DNA from: DASZGI01 sp035938995
Lineage (GTDB): Bacteria; Actinomycetota; Actinomycetes; Streptomycetales; Catenulisporaceae
Length of the DNA stretch: 6,113 nt
Assembly: GCF_035938995.1 (NCBI RefSeq)
Contig: NZ_DASZGI010000420.1
Location: 1 to 6,113 of the forward strand
Direction of reading: 5' to 3'
In this document: positions 1-5,948 of the stretch, piece by piece
How positions within the stretch are numbered: the stretch's first letter is position 1
How the letters are laid out: every line of letters begins with the position of its first letter
The notes under the pieces: generated by a model
Told to the model about the DNA's origin: nothing
Seen by the model: only the letters and a program-made list of their open reading frames with translations
Databases searched by the model: none
Translations under genes and position numbers: made by a program

Positions 1-19
1 GGTCGGGACGTCGCGGGCA

Positions 20-328
20 TCAGTCGGTCGGGACCTCGAGGTCAGCCTTGGCCAGCTCCTCGACGTTGACGTCCTTGAAGGTGACGACCTTGACGTTCTT
101 GACGAAGCGGGCGGGGCGGTACATGTCCCACACCCACGCGTCGGACATGGTCACCTCGAAGTAGACCTCGCCGTCGGCGCTGCGTACGTCAAGATCTACG
201 TGGTTCGTCAGGTAAAACCGGCGCTCCGTCTCGACCACGTACCTGAAGAGCCCGACCACGTCCCGGTACTCCCGGTAGAGCTGAAGCTCCATCTCGGTCT
301 CGTACTTCTCGAGATCCTCGGCGCTCAT
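20..328 (-). CDS. DUF2469 family protein (Rv2901c-like), 102 aa
   Basis: This is a small, soluble, acidic protein of unknown biochemical function belonging to the DUF2469 family, which is restricted to and strongly conserved in actinobacteria. The N-terminus (MSAEDLEKYETEME), the segment VVETERRFYL near residues 31-40 and DAWVWDMYRPARFVK near residues 63-77 match what I recall of M. tuberculosis Rv2901c. The length is normal for the family. There is no signal peptide or membrane segment. The ATG overlaps the rnhB stop codon as ATGA, and a good Shine-Dalgarno sequence (GGGGAG, 7 bases upstream) lies inside the end of rnhB, so the two genes are probably co-transcribed and translationally coupled. 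In related genomes the next genes are usually a YraN-type nuclease and a ComM-like ATPase. Only 19 bases remain here, so that cannot be checked. The family assignment is confident; the function is unknown. Confidence 0.95.
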   Translation of the reverse strand: MSAEDLEKYETEMELQLYREYRDVVGLFRYVVETERRFYLTNHVDLDVRSADGEVYFEVTMSDAWVWDMYRPARFVKNVKVVTFKDVNVEELAKADLEVPTD

Positions 329-1224
329 GCCCGTGCTCCCCTGGTCTCCTGTACTGCCTGTGCCTGCTCAGCGGACCCGGCGCTGTCGTTGCCTGCTCCC
401 GCTTCTGCTTCCACGTGTGTGTCTGCGTCTGCCTCTTCTGCGCCTGGTCCTCGGAGTTCGCCCTGGACGGGCAGGGCGCTCCTGCTCCCATTCTGACCCA
501 CAAACCGGCCGATGGTGTCCTCTGCGCGGTCCTGTGCGGGCAAGGGGGTGGTCGCGGCGACCAACGCCCTGGCAGCGGCCACGTTCGCGTAGGTCATGCG
601 ATGCTCGGCGCACGGGCCCCAGCGCTGAAGCGCGGCCTGGTGGACCGCCGTGGAGTAGCCCTTGTGTGAGGCGAAGCCGTAGTTCGGGTGGGTTCCATCG
701 AGCCCGGTCATGATCCGGTCCCTTGTGACCTTCGCGATCACGGACGCTGCCGAGATACATGCCGCCAGTCGGTCACCCTTGACCACGGCATGGCTCGGCA
801 CGCCCGCGTTGGGCACCCTGAAGCCGTCAAACAGCACGAACACCGGTTGGATGCCCAAACCGGCCACCGCGCGCCTCAGGGCCTCGTAATTGGCCTCCTG
901 GACGCCCATCCGGTCAACGTCGGCGGCCGGGATCACCGCCACAGCCCACGCGGCCGTCTTGACGATCTGCTCGTACGCCTCGTCACGGGCCGCGGGGGTC
1001 ATCAGCTTCGAGTCGTTGAGGCCGGTGGGGCGCAGGTCCGGGGGGAGGATCACGGCCCCGGCGACCAGCGGCCCCGCGCAGGCTCCACGGCCCACCTCGT
1101 CGGCCCCGGCGACCGGCCCGTAGCCGGCTTCGCACAGCGCCCGCTCATAGGCGTAGAGGTCTACCTCGTCGCTCAGAGCGGGCGGCTGTGGGAAGCCGAC
1201 GTCGAGCTGCTGTTGGACTGACAC
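325..1224 (-). CDS. rnhB: Ribonuclease HII with long C-terminal extension
   Basis: RNase HII cleaves the RNA strand of RNA-DNA hybrids and nicks at single ribonucleotides misincorporated in DNA, which starts ribonucleotide excision repair. It is a cytoplasmic, metal-dependent enzyme. The catalytic set is visible: D42 and E43 in ADEVGRG, D133 in LFDGF and D151 in VVKGD. Other conserved features are DSK at 71-73, the AASVIAKVTRD segment at 159-169, Y190 in HKGYST and HRMTY at 208-212. The core ends near residue 220. About 80 further residues are low-complexity, rich in Ala, Glu, Gly and Gln, so the 299 aa total is long for the family. The start is a GTG with no clear Shine-Dalgarno sequence, 13 bases after the upstream lepB stop. 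No better in-frame start exists before the catalytic motif. The enzyme assignment is secure. The tail has codon use unlike the core and may be non-functional. Confidence 0.95.
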   Translation of the reverse strand: MSVQQQLDVGFPQPPALSDEVDLYAYERALCEAGYGPVAGADEVGRGACAGPLVAGAVILPPDLRPTGLNDSKLMTPAARDEAYEQIVKTAAWAVAVIPAADVDRMGVQEANYEALRRAVAGLGIQPVFVLFDGFRVPNAGVPSHAVVKGDRLAACISAASVIAKVTRDRIMTGLDGTHPNYGFASHKGYSTAVHQAALQRWGPCAEHRMTYANVAAARALVAATTPLPAQDRAEDTIGRFVGQNGSRSALPVQGELRGPGAEEADADTHVEAEAGAGNDSAGSAEQAQAVQETRGARA

Positions 1225-1237
1225 GTATTCAGACTAG

Positions 1238-2332
1238 CTATACGGACTGGTCTGCTGGGCGCGCGGCCCGACGCTTGGCCCTTCTGATGTCGCGAGACCT
1301 CAGGCGACGGCGCATGAGGGTGACGGGGAACGCGCCCACCATCGCGGCTGCGGGGATTCCTCCCGGCGTGGAGAGGGCGGACAGGCCGACCTGCTTGAAC
1401 GTGTTAGGCACCGGGAGTGTGCCCCAGTGGCTCGGCGGCCAGATGATCAGATCGGCTCGGCCGACAACGGCGCTGACCGGGATGGTGCCGCCGTTGAGCT
1501 CCTGGTGGGAGCGCGAGTCGAGGGAGACTCCGCGGTGGTCGCCCATCACCCACAGGCGCCCCTGGGGCACCGTGATGTCGAAGGTGCCGTTGGGGCCGGA
1601 GCCGGCCGAGTCACCCGGGTAGAGGTACGTCTCGTTGAGCGCGACGCCGTTGACCGTCAGCTGCCCTTGCGCGTTGCAGCACGCCACGTGGTCGCCGCCG
1701 ACGCCGATCACCCGCTTGATCAGGTCGCCGTTGTCCTGAGGCAGCACTCCGATGAAGCTCAGCGCGCCGGTGAGCCAGTTGCTGCTGCTGGTGGTGGCCT
1801 CGGCGCCCTCCAACCAGCCGCCCGGGTCCTGGAAAACCACGACCTCGCCGCGCTGCGGGTTGCTGCCGAGCCACACGGCCGCGCGGTTGACCAGCACGCG
1901 GTCGCCGATCTGGAGGGTGTTCTGCATCGAGCCGCTGGGGATGTAGAACGCCTGCACCAGGAACGTCTTGATCAGGAACGCGAGGAACAGCGCGAAGACG
2001 ATCAGGAACGGCAGCTCGACCAGGAACGGCCGCGGCGTCTTCGGGAACAGGAACCGCCAGAAGACGGCGAACGGCAAGGCGATCCAGCCGAGAGCCGACC
2101 GCGGACCCTTGGATCCGCCTTCGGCTTCAGTGTCCGGCGGCACCAGCCCGGCCGACTCCTCGGACCGATCAGACTGCTCGAACAGCGCCGGATCAGCGGG
2201 CGGCGGCGCGGCGGACGGATCCGCGAGCCGTTCCTCATGGCGCATCTGCGCGCCGAGGACCCCGTCTTGCTCGTCGGTCACGGTCCCGGGCTGCGTCTGA
2301 GCGCCCCCCGCTTCCGGTCTGTCCAGTGCCAC
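1238..2332 (-). CDS. lepB: Type I signal peptidase, second tandem paralogue (S26 family)
   Basis: This enzyme removes signal peptides from secreted preproteins at the outer face of the cytoplasmic membrane. From the chosen start it is 364 aa. Residues 1-75 are acidic and Pro/Ala-rich and probably cytoplasmic. A hydrophobic stretch at about 80-96 and the main membrane anchor at about 103-129 follow. The catalytic Ser is S135 in YIPSGSM, and the general-base Lys is K206 in DLIKRVIG. The box containing MGDHR lies at 263-267, followed by LDSR. A short hydrophobic segment and a basic tail (RRRLRSR onward) end the protein. I chose the GTG at 2332 because GAGG lies 7 bases upstream and the G/C bias at third positions starts there. 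The frame opens further, to a GTG at 2371, and in-frame starts at 2281 and 2245 are weaker alternatives. The start overlaps the upstream lepB out of phase. Tandem sip/lepB clusters at this locus are known in Streptomyces. Confidence 0.93.
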   Translation of the reverse strand: MALDRPEAGGAQTQPGTVTDEQDGVLGAQMRHEERLADPSAAPPPADPALFEQSDRSEESAGLVPPDTEAEGGSKGPRSALGWIALPFAVFWRFLFPKTPRPFLVELPFLIVFALFLAFLIKTFLVQAFYIPSGSMQNTLQIGDRVLVNRAAVWLGSNPQRGEVVVFQDPGGWLEGAEATTSSSNWLTGALSFIGVLPQDNGDLIKRVIGVGGDHVACCNAQGQLTVNGVALNETYLYPGDSAGSGPNGTFDITVPQGRLWVMGDHRGVSLDSRSHQELNGGTIPVSAVVGRADLIIWPPSHWGTLPVPNTFKQVGLSALSTPGGIPAAAMVGAFPVTLMRRRLRSRDIRRAKRRAARPADQSV

Positions 2333-3200
2333 GTCGCAACCTCGTTGTCTTGTCTTCGCCGTGTCGGGCACGCCTGAACCGCCACAGCCGGCGCCCGGCC
2401 AACCGCACCGGGAACGCGCCGAGCAGCGCCACCGCCCCGGGTTGGACCGGAACCGACGGCGCGACGGTCAGACCTTCCTGCTGAAAGGTAGCCGGTACAC
2501 CCAGTCCCCCGGCGCGGCTCGGCGGCCATATCAACACGAACGCGTGACCCACCACATCACTGATCGGCACAGTACCGTCCGATCCGCCCGTCATGTGGAA
2601 CCTGGAGTCGGCCGAGTCGCCGCGGTTGTCCCCCATGACCCATATGCGGCCGGCCGGGACCCGCACGTTGAAAGTGATCGTCGAGGGCGCCGCGCCGGGG
2701 AACAGGTAGGCGGTCTCGTTCAGGGGCACGCCGTTCACCGTCACGCGCCCCTTCGCGTCACAACACGCCACTTGGTCCCCGGGAATCCCGATCACGCGCT
2801 TGATCAGGTCGTGCTCATCGCTCTGGGGCAGCAGGCCGACGAAGGTGAAAACGTCCTTGATCCCGCGCACGAGCGCGTTGTCGCTGGTAGGTGTCGTGGT
2901 GCCCTCGAGCCAGCCGCCCGGGTCGTGGAAGACCACGATCTGCCCGCGCTGCGGCTGCGCGCCGAACCAGGGCGAGAATTTGTTCACCAGCACCCGGTCG
3001 CCGGGCATGATCGTGTTCTCCATCGACTGCGACGGGATGAAGAACGCCTGTACCAGGAAAGTCTTGATGCCGAGGGCGAGGACCAGGGCTATCGCCATCA
3101 GGATCGGGATCTCACGCCATAGGCGGATGGGCTTGAGGCGGCGCCGACGCCCCTTCTGGTTGGGGGCCGGCTTCGCCCGGCGTCGCCGCCCCTTGGTCAC
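2235..3200 (-). CDS. lepB: Type I signal peptidase, first tandem paralogue (S26 family)
   Basis: This is a membrane-bound serine-lysine signal peptidase that cleaves secretory leader peptides. From the chosen start it has 321 residues. A strongly basic N-terminus contains two RRRR clusters. A membrane anchor lies at about 32-53, leading into FIPSQSM with catalytic S59. K134 in DLIKRVIG is the general base. MGDNR lies at 189-193, followed by DSADSR. An ACC pair near 145-147 is shared with the downstream paralogue. A short hydrophobic stretch near 254-267 and a basic C-terminal tail of about 50 residues complete it. The open frame begins at a TTG at 3251, but the GTG at 3200 has a near-perfect GGAGGA 6 bases upstream, so I take that as the start. 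The last 98 bases overlap the downstream lepB in another frame, where this gene loses its G/C-rich third positions. It follows the rplS terminator-like hairpin and so may have its own promoter, which I could not identify. Confidence 0.93.
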   Translation of the reverse strand: MTKGRRRRAKPAPNQKGRRRRLKPIRLWREIPILMAIALVLALGIKTFLVQAFFIPSQSMENTIMPGDRVLVNKFSPWFGAQPQRGQIVVFHDPGGWLEGTTTPTSDNALVRGIKDVFTFVGLLPQSDEHDLIKRVIGIPGDQVACCDAKGRVTVNGVPLNETAYLFPGAAPSTITFNVRVPAGRIWVMGDNRGDSADSRFHMTGGSDGTVPISDVVGHAFVLIWPPSRAGGLGVPATFQQEGLTVAPSVPVQPGAVALLGAFPVRLAGRRLWRFRRARHGEDKTTRLRRGTGQTGSGGRSDAARDRDRRARRGPRRADAP

Positions 3201-3287
3201 GGCCGATCCTCCAGTCGCTTCGCTCAGCGCCGCGCGCTGGTGTGTAGCCAACTAACCAGACTACTCATTCCGCCTGCGCCAAGGCGA

Positions 3288-3319
3288 ACGCCCCCGATAC
3301 CCGAGAGTACCGAGGGCGT
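3288..3319 (-). terminator. Terminator-like hairpin after rplS
   Basis: A 13-bp inverted repeat (arms 3288-3300 and 3307-3319, 6-base loop) begins 14 bases after the rplS stop. As minus-strand RNA every position pairs, two of them as G-U wobbles. As plus-strand RNA those two positions become C-A mismatches, so the structure fits transcription from rplS. No U-tract follows. U-poor terminators are common in actinomycetes, but an RNA-stability role is also possible. A weaker 5-bp stem lies just beyond, at 3271-3286. Confidence 0.65.
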
Positions 3320-3333
3320 GGGCTCAAAGGCGA

Positions 3334-3687
3334 CTACTTGTTGTAGTCCACCTTCTCCTTGATCTTGGCCTTCTTGCCGCGCAGGTCACGCAGGTAGTAC
3401 AGCTTCGCCCGGCGGACGTCGCCGCGGGTGACGACCTCGATCTTGTCGATCACCGGGGTGTGCACCGGGAAGGTGCGCTCCACGCCGACGCCGAAGCTGA
3501 TCTTGCGGACGGTGAAGGTCTCGCTCACGCCGGCGCCCTGGCGGCGGATCACGACGCCCTTGAACTGCTGGATGCGGGACCGGTTGCCCTCGACGACCCG
3601 CACGTGGACGTTGAGCGTGTCGCCGGGCACGAAGGCCGGCACGTCGGCGCGCAGCGACTTGGCGTTGAGCTCAGAAAGCTTTTGCAT
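3334..3687 (-). CDS. rplS: 50S ribosomal protein L19 (bL19)
   Basis: bL19 is a component of the large ribosomal subunit, located at the 30S-50S interface. The 117-residue length is normal for the family. Conserved segments are visible: PGDTLNVHVRVVEGNRSRIQ near 21-40, FKGVVIRRQGAGVSETFTVRKIS near 42-64, GVGVERTFPVHTP near 66-78 and RRAKLYYLRDLRGKKAKIKEK near 92-112. The ATG start has GAGGAG 6 bases upstream, one of the strongest ribosome-binding sites in the window, as expected for a highly expressed protein. It lies 149 bases after trmD, unlike the near-contiguous genes before it, and has a structured leader. Rank order rpsP-rimM-trmD-rplS is the widely conserved bacterial arrangement. A terminator-like hairpin follows. 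Confidence 0.98.
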   Translation of the reverse strand: MQKLSELNAKSLRADVPAFVPGDTLNVHVRVVEGNRSRIQQFKGVVIRRQGAGVSETFTVRKISFGVGVERTFPVHTPVIDKIEVVTRGDVRRAKLYYLRDLRGKKAKIKEKVDYNK

Positions 3688-3738
3688 CGTCTTCTCCTCG
3701 CGGATGCCACAGGTCAGCCGCGGTACTTTCGGTTCAGC

Positions 3739-3785
3739 GGGGGGCGCCGGGCGTTGATGGGCGCTCCCCCTGTGGCAGGGGCGCC
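3739..3785 (-). promoter_or_regulatory. Structured rplS leader with two competing hairpins
   Basis: The trmD-rplS gap (3688-3836) contains two strong stem-loops in minus-strand RNA. The first uses 3776-3785 with 3760-3772: five outer pairs, a 3-base bulge, five inner pairs and a 3-base loop. The second uses 3760-3770 with 3739-3748: ten pairs, one bulged A and an 11-base loop. They share bases 3760-3772 and so exclude each other. This resembles attenuator or ribosomal-protein leader geometry, but neither stem has a U-tract and GC-rich DNA makes chance stems common. It could instead be a trmD terminator or an mRNA processing site. The pairing is seen directly; regulation is inferred. Confidence 0.4.
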
Positions 3786-3836
3786 GGTCCGTTCACGCCT
3801 ATGGGACTGTGTTAGCCCCGGCGAGCGGAAATTCTC

Positions 3837-4673
3837 TCACGAGCCCTGCTTGTCGACGAAATCCTCAGCCTCGGTGCGCTCGACGCGTCCGTCGCGCACC
3901 TCCCAGCCAAGCCCGGCCAAGGTGGCTCGGTCGTACTTGTCGAGGGTGACCGGGTCGAGGCGGGCGAGCAGTTCCGGGCGGTTCGCGACGGTCCGGGCCA
4001 GGGCCTGGTCGCGGCGCCAGCGGGCGATCGCGCCGTGGTTGCCGGAGGTCAGGATCTCGGGCACGCCGCGGCCGCGCCACTGTGCCGGCTTGGTGTAGAC
4101 CGGCCCCTCAAGCAGGCTCTCCATCGGTCCAGCGGCGAACGAGTCGTCGCGGGCCGAGTCGGCGTTGCCGAGGACGCCGGGCAGGAGTCGGCCGATCGCC
4201 TCGACCATGACCAGGACGGCGACCTCTCCGCCGGCGAGCACGTAATCGCCGAGGGAAAGCTCCTCGACCGGCATCCGGTCGGCGGCCGCCTCGATGGCAC
4301 GCCGGTCGATGCCCTCGTAGCGGCCGCAGGCGAAGATCAGCCAGGATCGTTCGGCCAGCTCGGCGGCCTTGGCCTGGGTGAACGGGCGGCCGCTGGGGGT
4401 CGGCACCACCAAGGTGGGGGCGACCTCGGGCGATTCGGGCAGCGGGTTCGCGGTGATCGCGTCGAGGGCGTCGCCCCACGGCTCGGGCTTCATGACCATG
4501 CCGGGGCCGCCGCCGTACGGGCTGTCGTCCACGGTGCGGTGCACGTCGCTCGTCCACTGGCGCAGGTCGTGCGTGCGGATCTCGAGGACCCGGCGCTCGG
4601 CCGCCTTGCCGATGAGCGAGACGCCCAGGGGGGCGAGGTACTCGGGGAAGATGGTGACGACGTCGATGCGCAT
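3837..4673 (-). CDS. trmD: tRNA (guanine-N1)-methyltransferase TrmD
   Basis: TrmD uses S-adenosylmethionine to methylate N1 of G37, 3' to the anticodon of a subset of tRNAs, preventing +1 frameshifting. It is an essential, homodimeric SPOUT-class enzyme with a trefoil knot. Visible motifs are MRIDVVTIFPEY at the N-terminus, the DDSPYGGGPGMVMKPEP segment at 49-65, ACGRYEGID at 115-123 and SLGDYVLAGGE at 140-150 (knot and cofactor site). R162 precedes LLPGVLG and D177 lies in DDSF; by alignment from memory these match the E. coli catalytic R154 and D169. SGNHGAIARWRRDQ near 210-223 is the substrate-binding region. At 278 aa it is slightly longer than the E. coli enzyme, with an acidic C-terminal end. 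The ATG lies 5 bases after the rimM stop without a recognisable Shine-Dalgarno sequence, suggesting coupled translation. Confidence 0.98.
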   Translation of the reverse strand: MRIDVVTIFPEYLAPLGVSLIGKAAERRVLEIRTHDLRQWTSDVHRTVDDSPYGGGPGMVMKPEPWGDALDAITANPLPESPEVAPTLVVPTPSGRPFTQAKAAELAERSWLIFACGRYEGIDRRAIEAAADRMPVEELSLGDYVLAGGEVAVLVMVEAIGRLLPGVLGNADSARDDSFAAGPMESLLEGPVYTKPAQWRGRGVPEILTSGNHGAIARWRRDQALARTVANRPELLARLDPVTLDKYDRATLAGLGWEVRDGRVERTEAEDFVDKQGS

Positions 4674-4678
4674 GGACG

Positions 4679-5251
4679 TCAGGGCTGCGTGGGGTCGGCG
4701 AGTTCGAGCAGGCCGGGCGGCGGGTCGACGACGATGGTGCCGCGCTCCAGGTCGACCTCGGGCACGATCTGCGCCACGAACGGGATCAGAGCCTCGCGGC
4801 CGTCGGGCCGCCGGACGGCGAAGACGTCCTGGATGGGCAGGTGCAGCATTTCGGCGACGGTGCCCACGTCGCGGCCGTCCACCGTGACGACGGAGAGTCC
4901 GACCAGCTGATGGTCGTAGAACTCCTCGGGGTCGTCCGGCAGCTCGTCCGGATCGGTCTCAACGATCAGCAGCGTGTTGCGCAACGCCTCGGCGGCCGTG
5001 CGGTCGCCGACGCCCTCGAAGCTCAGCACAAGGCGGCCGCCCTGGACCCGGCCCGCGGCGACGGTGAGCGGCCCGCGCTCGACCGGATCGGTCTCCAGTT
5101 CTGCACCGGGGGCGAAGCGCAGCTCGGGGTCGTCGGTGCGCACCTCGACGCTGACCTCGCCGCGCAGCCCGTGCGCCTTGCCGATCCGCCCGACGACGAG
5201 CCGCAGCGTTTCCTGCGGCTCGTCGGCGTGAGCGGTGTCACTGGCCGCCAT
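4679..5251 (-). CDS. rimM: Ribosome maturation factor RimM
   Basis: RimM binds the 30S subunit, near the S19 and 16S rRNA head region, and assists its late assembly and 16S processing. The 190-residue protein has the usual two-domain layout. The N-terminal RimM domain starts at LVVGRIGKAHGLRGEVSVEV (18-37). The C-terminal PRC-barrel-like domain starts near EEFYDHQLVGLSV (109-121) and includes LPIQDVFAVRR and EALIPFVAQIVPEVDLE, ending in IVVDPPPGLLEL. An N-terminal extension of about 15 residues before the first strand looks unstructured. The ATG is 3 bases after the upstream KH gene stop and lacks a clear Shine-Dalgarno sequence. No other in-frame start precedes the conserved domain, so coupling to the upstream gene is the simplest reading. 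It sits beside rpsP and trmD as in most bacteria. Confidence 0.97.
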   Translation of the reverse strand: MAASDTAHADEPQETLRLVVGRIGKAHGLRGEVSVEVRTDDPELRFAPGAELETDPVERGPLTVAAGRVQGGRLVLSFEGVGDRTAAEALRNTLLIVETDPDELPDDPEEFYDHQLVGLSVVTVDGRDVGTVAEMLHLPIQDVFAVRRPDGREALIPFVAQIVPEVDLERGTIVVDPPPGLLELADPTQP

Positions 5252-5254
5252 GTG

Positions 5255-5494
5255 CTAGCGGTACCCGGGCGCTTCGATCAGGTCGATGCGCACCGAACGG
5301 CCCTCGAGGGCGCCGATCACGGTGCGCAGCGCCTTGGCGGTCCGGCCCTGCCGTCCGATGACCTTGCCCAGGTCGTCGGGGTGCACGCGGACCTCGAGGA
5401 TCCGGCCGCGGCGCAGCGCGCGGTCCCGCACGACGACCTCGTCCGGGTGGTCGACGATCCCCTTGACCAGGTGCTCGAGCGCCTCTTCCAGCAT
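5255..5494 (-). CDS. khpA: KH-domain RNA-binding protein KhpA
   Basis: This is a small single-domain RNA-binding protein of 79 aa, the usual length of the KhpA/YlqC family. The signature GxxG loop of the KH fold is GRQG at 47-50, within DLGKVIGRQGRTAKALRTV. It is preceded by a strand (ILEVRVHPD) and followed by the final strand VRIDLIEA. In Firmicutes KhpA partners with KhpB (Jag/EloR) and binds many transcripts. A similar chaperone or post-transcriptional role is inferred here. The ATG lies 4 bases after the rpsP stop. Only weak Shine-Dalgarno candidates are present (GAGG 10 bases and TAGG 3 bases upstream), both inside or at the end of rpsP, so translation is probably coupled. Its place between rpsP and rimM is conserved in Gram-positive bacteria and supports a link to ribosome biogenesis. 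Confidence 0.95.
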   Translation of the reverse strand: MLEEALEHLVKGIVDHPDEVVVRDRALRRGRILEVRVHPDDLGKVIGRQGRTAKALRTVIGALEGRSVRIDLIEAPGYR

Positions 5495-5498
5495 GTGC

Positions 5499-5948
5499 CT
5501 AGGCCTCGCTCGCCGGCGCGGCCTCGTCGGCCTTGGGCTCGTCCGCGGGCTTCTCGGCCGGCTTCTCCGACCTCTTGCGGGAGGCGGTGGTGGCCGCCTT
5601 GGGCTCGTTCTCGGCCTCCTTGGCGGCGGCCTCGAACAGCGCCCTGCGGTCCGCCTTCGGCTTGGCGACCAGCATCGGCTTCGGCGCGGGCAGGCCCTTG
5701 AACTTCTGCCAGTCGCCGGTGACCTTGAGGATCGCGGTGACCGACTCGGTCGGCTGCGCGCCGACGCCGAGCCAGTACTGGACCCGCTCGGAGTTCACCT
5801 CGATGAAGGAGGGGTCCTCCTTCGGGTGGTACTTGCCGATCTCCTCGATCGCGCGACCGTCCCGCTTGGCGCGGGCGTCGGCGACCACGATGCGGTACTG
5901 CGGCGTGCGGATCTTGCCCAGACGCTTCAGCTTGATCTTGACTGCCAC
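5499..5948 (-). CDS. rpsP: 30S ribosomal protein S16 (bS16) with actinobacterial tail
   Basis: bS16 is an assembly protein of the small ribosomal subunit. The conserved core covers about the first 85 residues: MAVKIKLKRLGKIRTPQYRIVV-type start, DARAKRDGRAIEEIGKYHP near 24-42, and SERVQYWLGVGAQPTESVTAILK near 53-75. Beyond residue 90 is a charged Ala/Lys/Glu/Pro-rich extension of about 60 residues, probably disordered, giving 149 aa against roughly 80-90 in E. coli or Bacillus. Such tails are usual in actinobacterial S16. The start is GTG, with AGGAG 11 bases upstream, slightly longer spacing than ideal, but the protein start agrees with the family. It is the first gene of the block, and 165 bases upstream contain no gene, so the operon promoter should lie there. 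Confidence 0.97.
   Translation of the reverse strand: MAVKIKLKRLGKIRTPQYRIVVADARAKRDGRAIEEIGKYHPKEDPSFIEVNSERVQYWLGVGAQPTESVTAILKVTGDWQKFKGLPAPKPMLVAKPKADRRALFEAAAKEAENEPKAATTASRKRSEKPAEKPADEPKADEAAPASEA

Noticed and set aside
1..19. A partial gene at the left edge
   Set aside because: Nineteen bases beyond the DUF2469 stop are too few to support any call.
368..760. Alternative minus-strand frame over the rnhB 3' half
   Set aside because: Its product is Arg/Gly-rich with no family resemblance, and it overlaps the catalytic rnhB region in another frame.
2333..2371. Extended lepB2 start at a GTG (2371)
   Set aside because: The codons between 2371 and 2332 have weaker third-position G/C bias, no good ribosome-binding site precedes 2371, and the GTG at 2332 has GAGG 7 bases upstream.
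1427..2377. Long plus-strand open frame opposite lepB2
   Set aside because: It is the complement of a well-supported signal peptidase gene. Its product is Arg/Ala/Gly-rich with no recognisable domain, as expected for antisense frames in GC-rich DNA. The same applies to plus-strand frames at 688-1221, 2361-3122, 3460-4098, 4035-4910, 4841-5701 and 5286-5966.
3201..3251. Extended lepB1 start at a TTG (3251)
   Set aside because: It would add 17 residues without a ribosome-binding site, whereas the GTG at 3200 has GGAGGA at ideal spacing immediately before the basic leader.
3201..3290. Possible lepB1 promoter (TTGGCG and several TA-containing hexamers)
   Set aside because: No combination gives both a credible -35 and -10 at 16-18 base spacing, so I did not annotate one.
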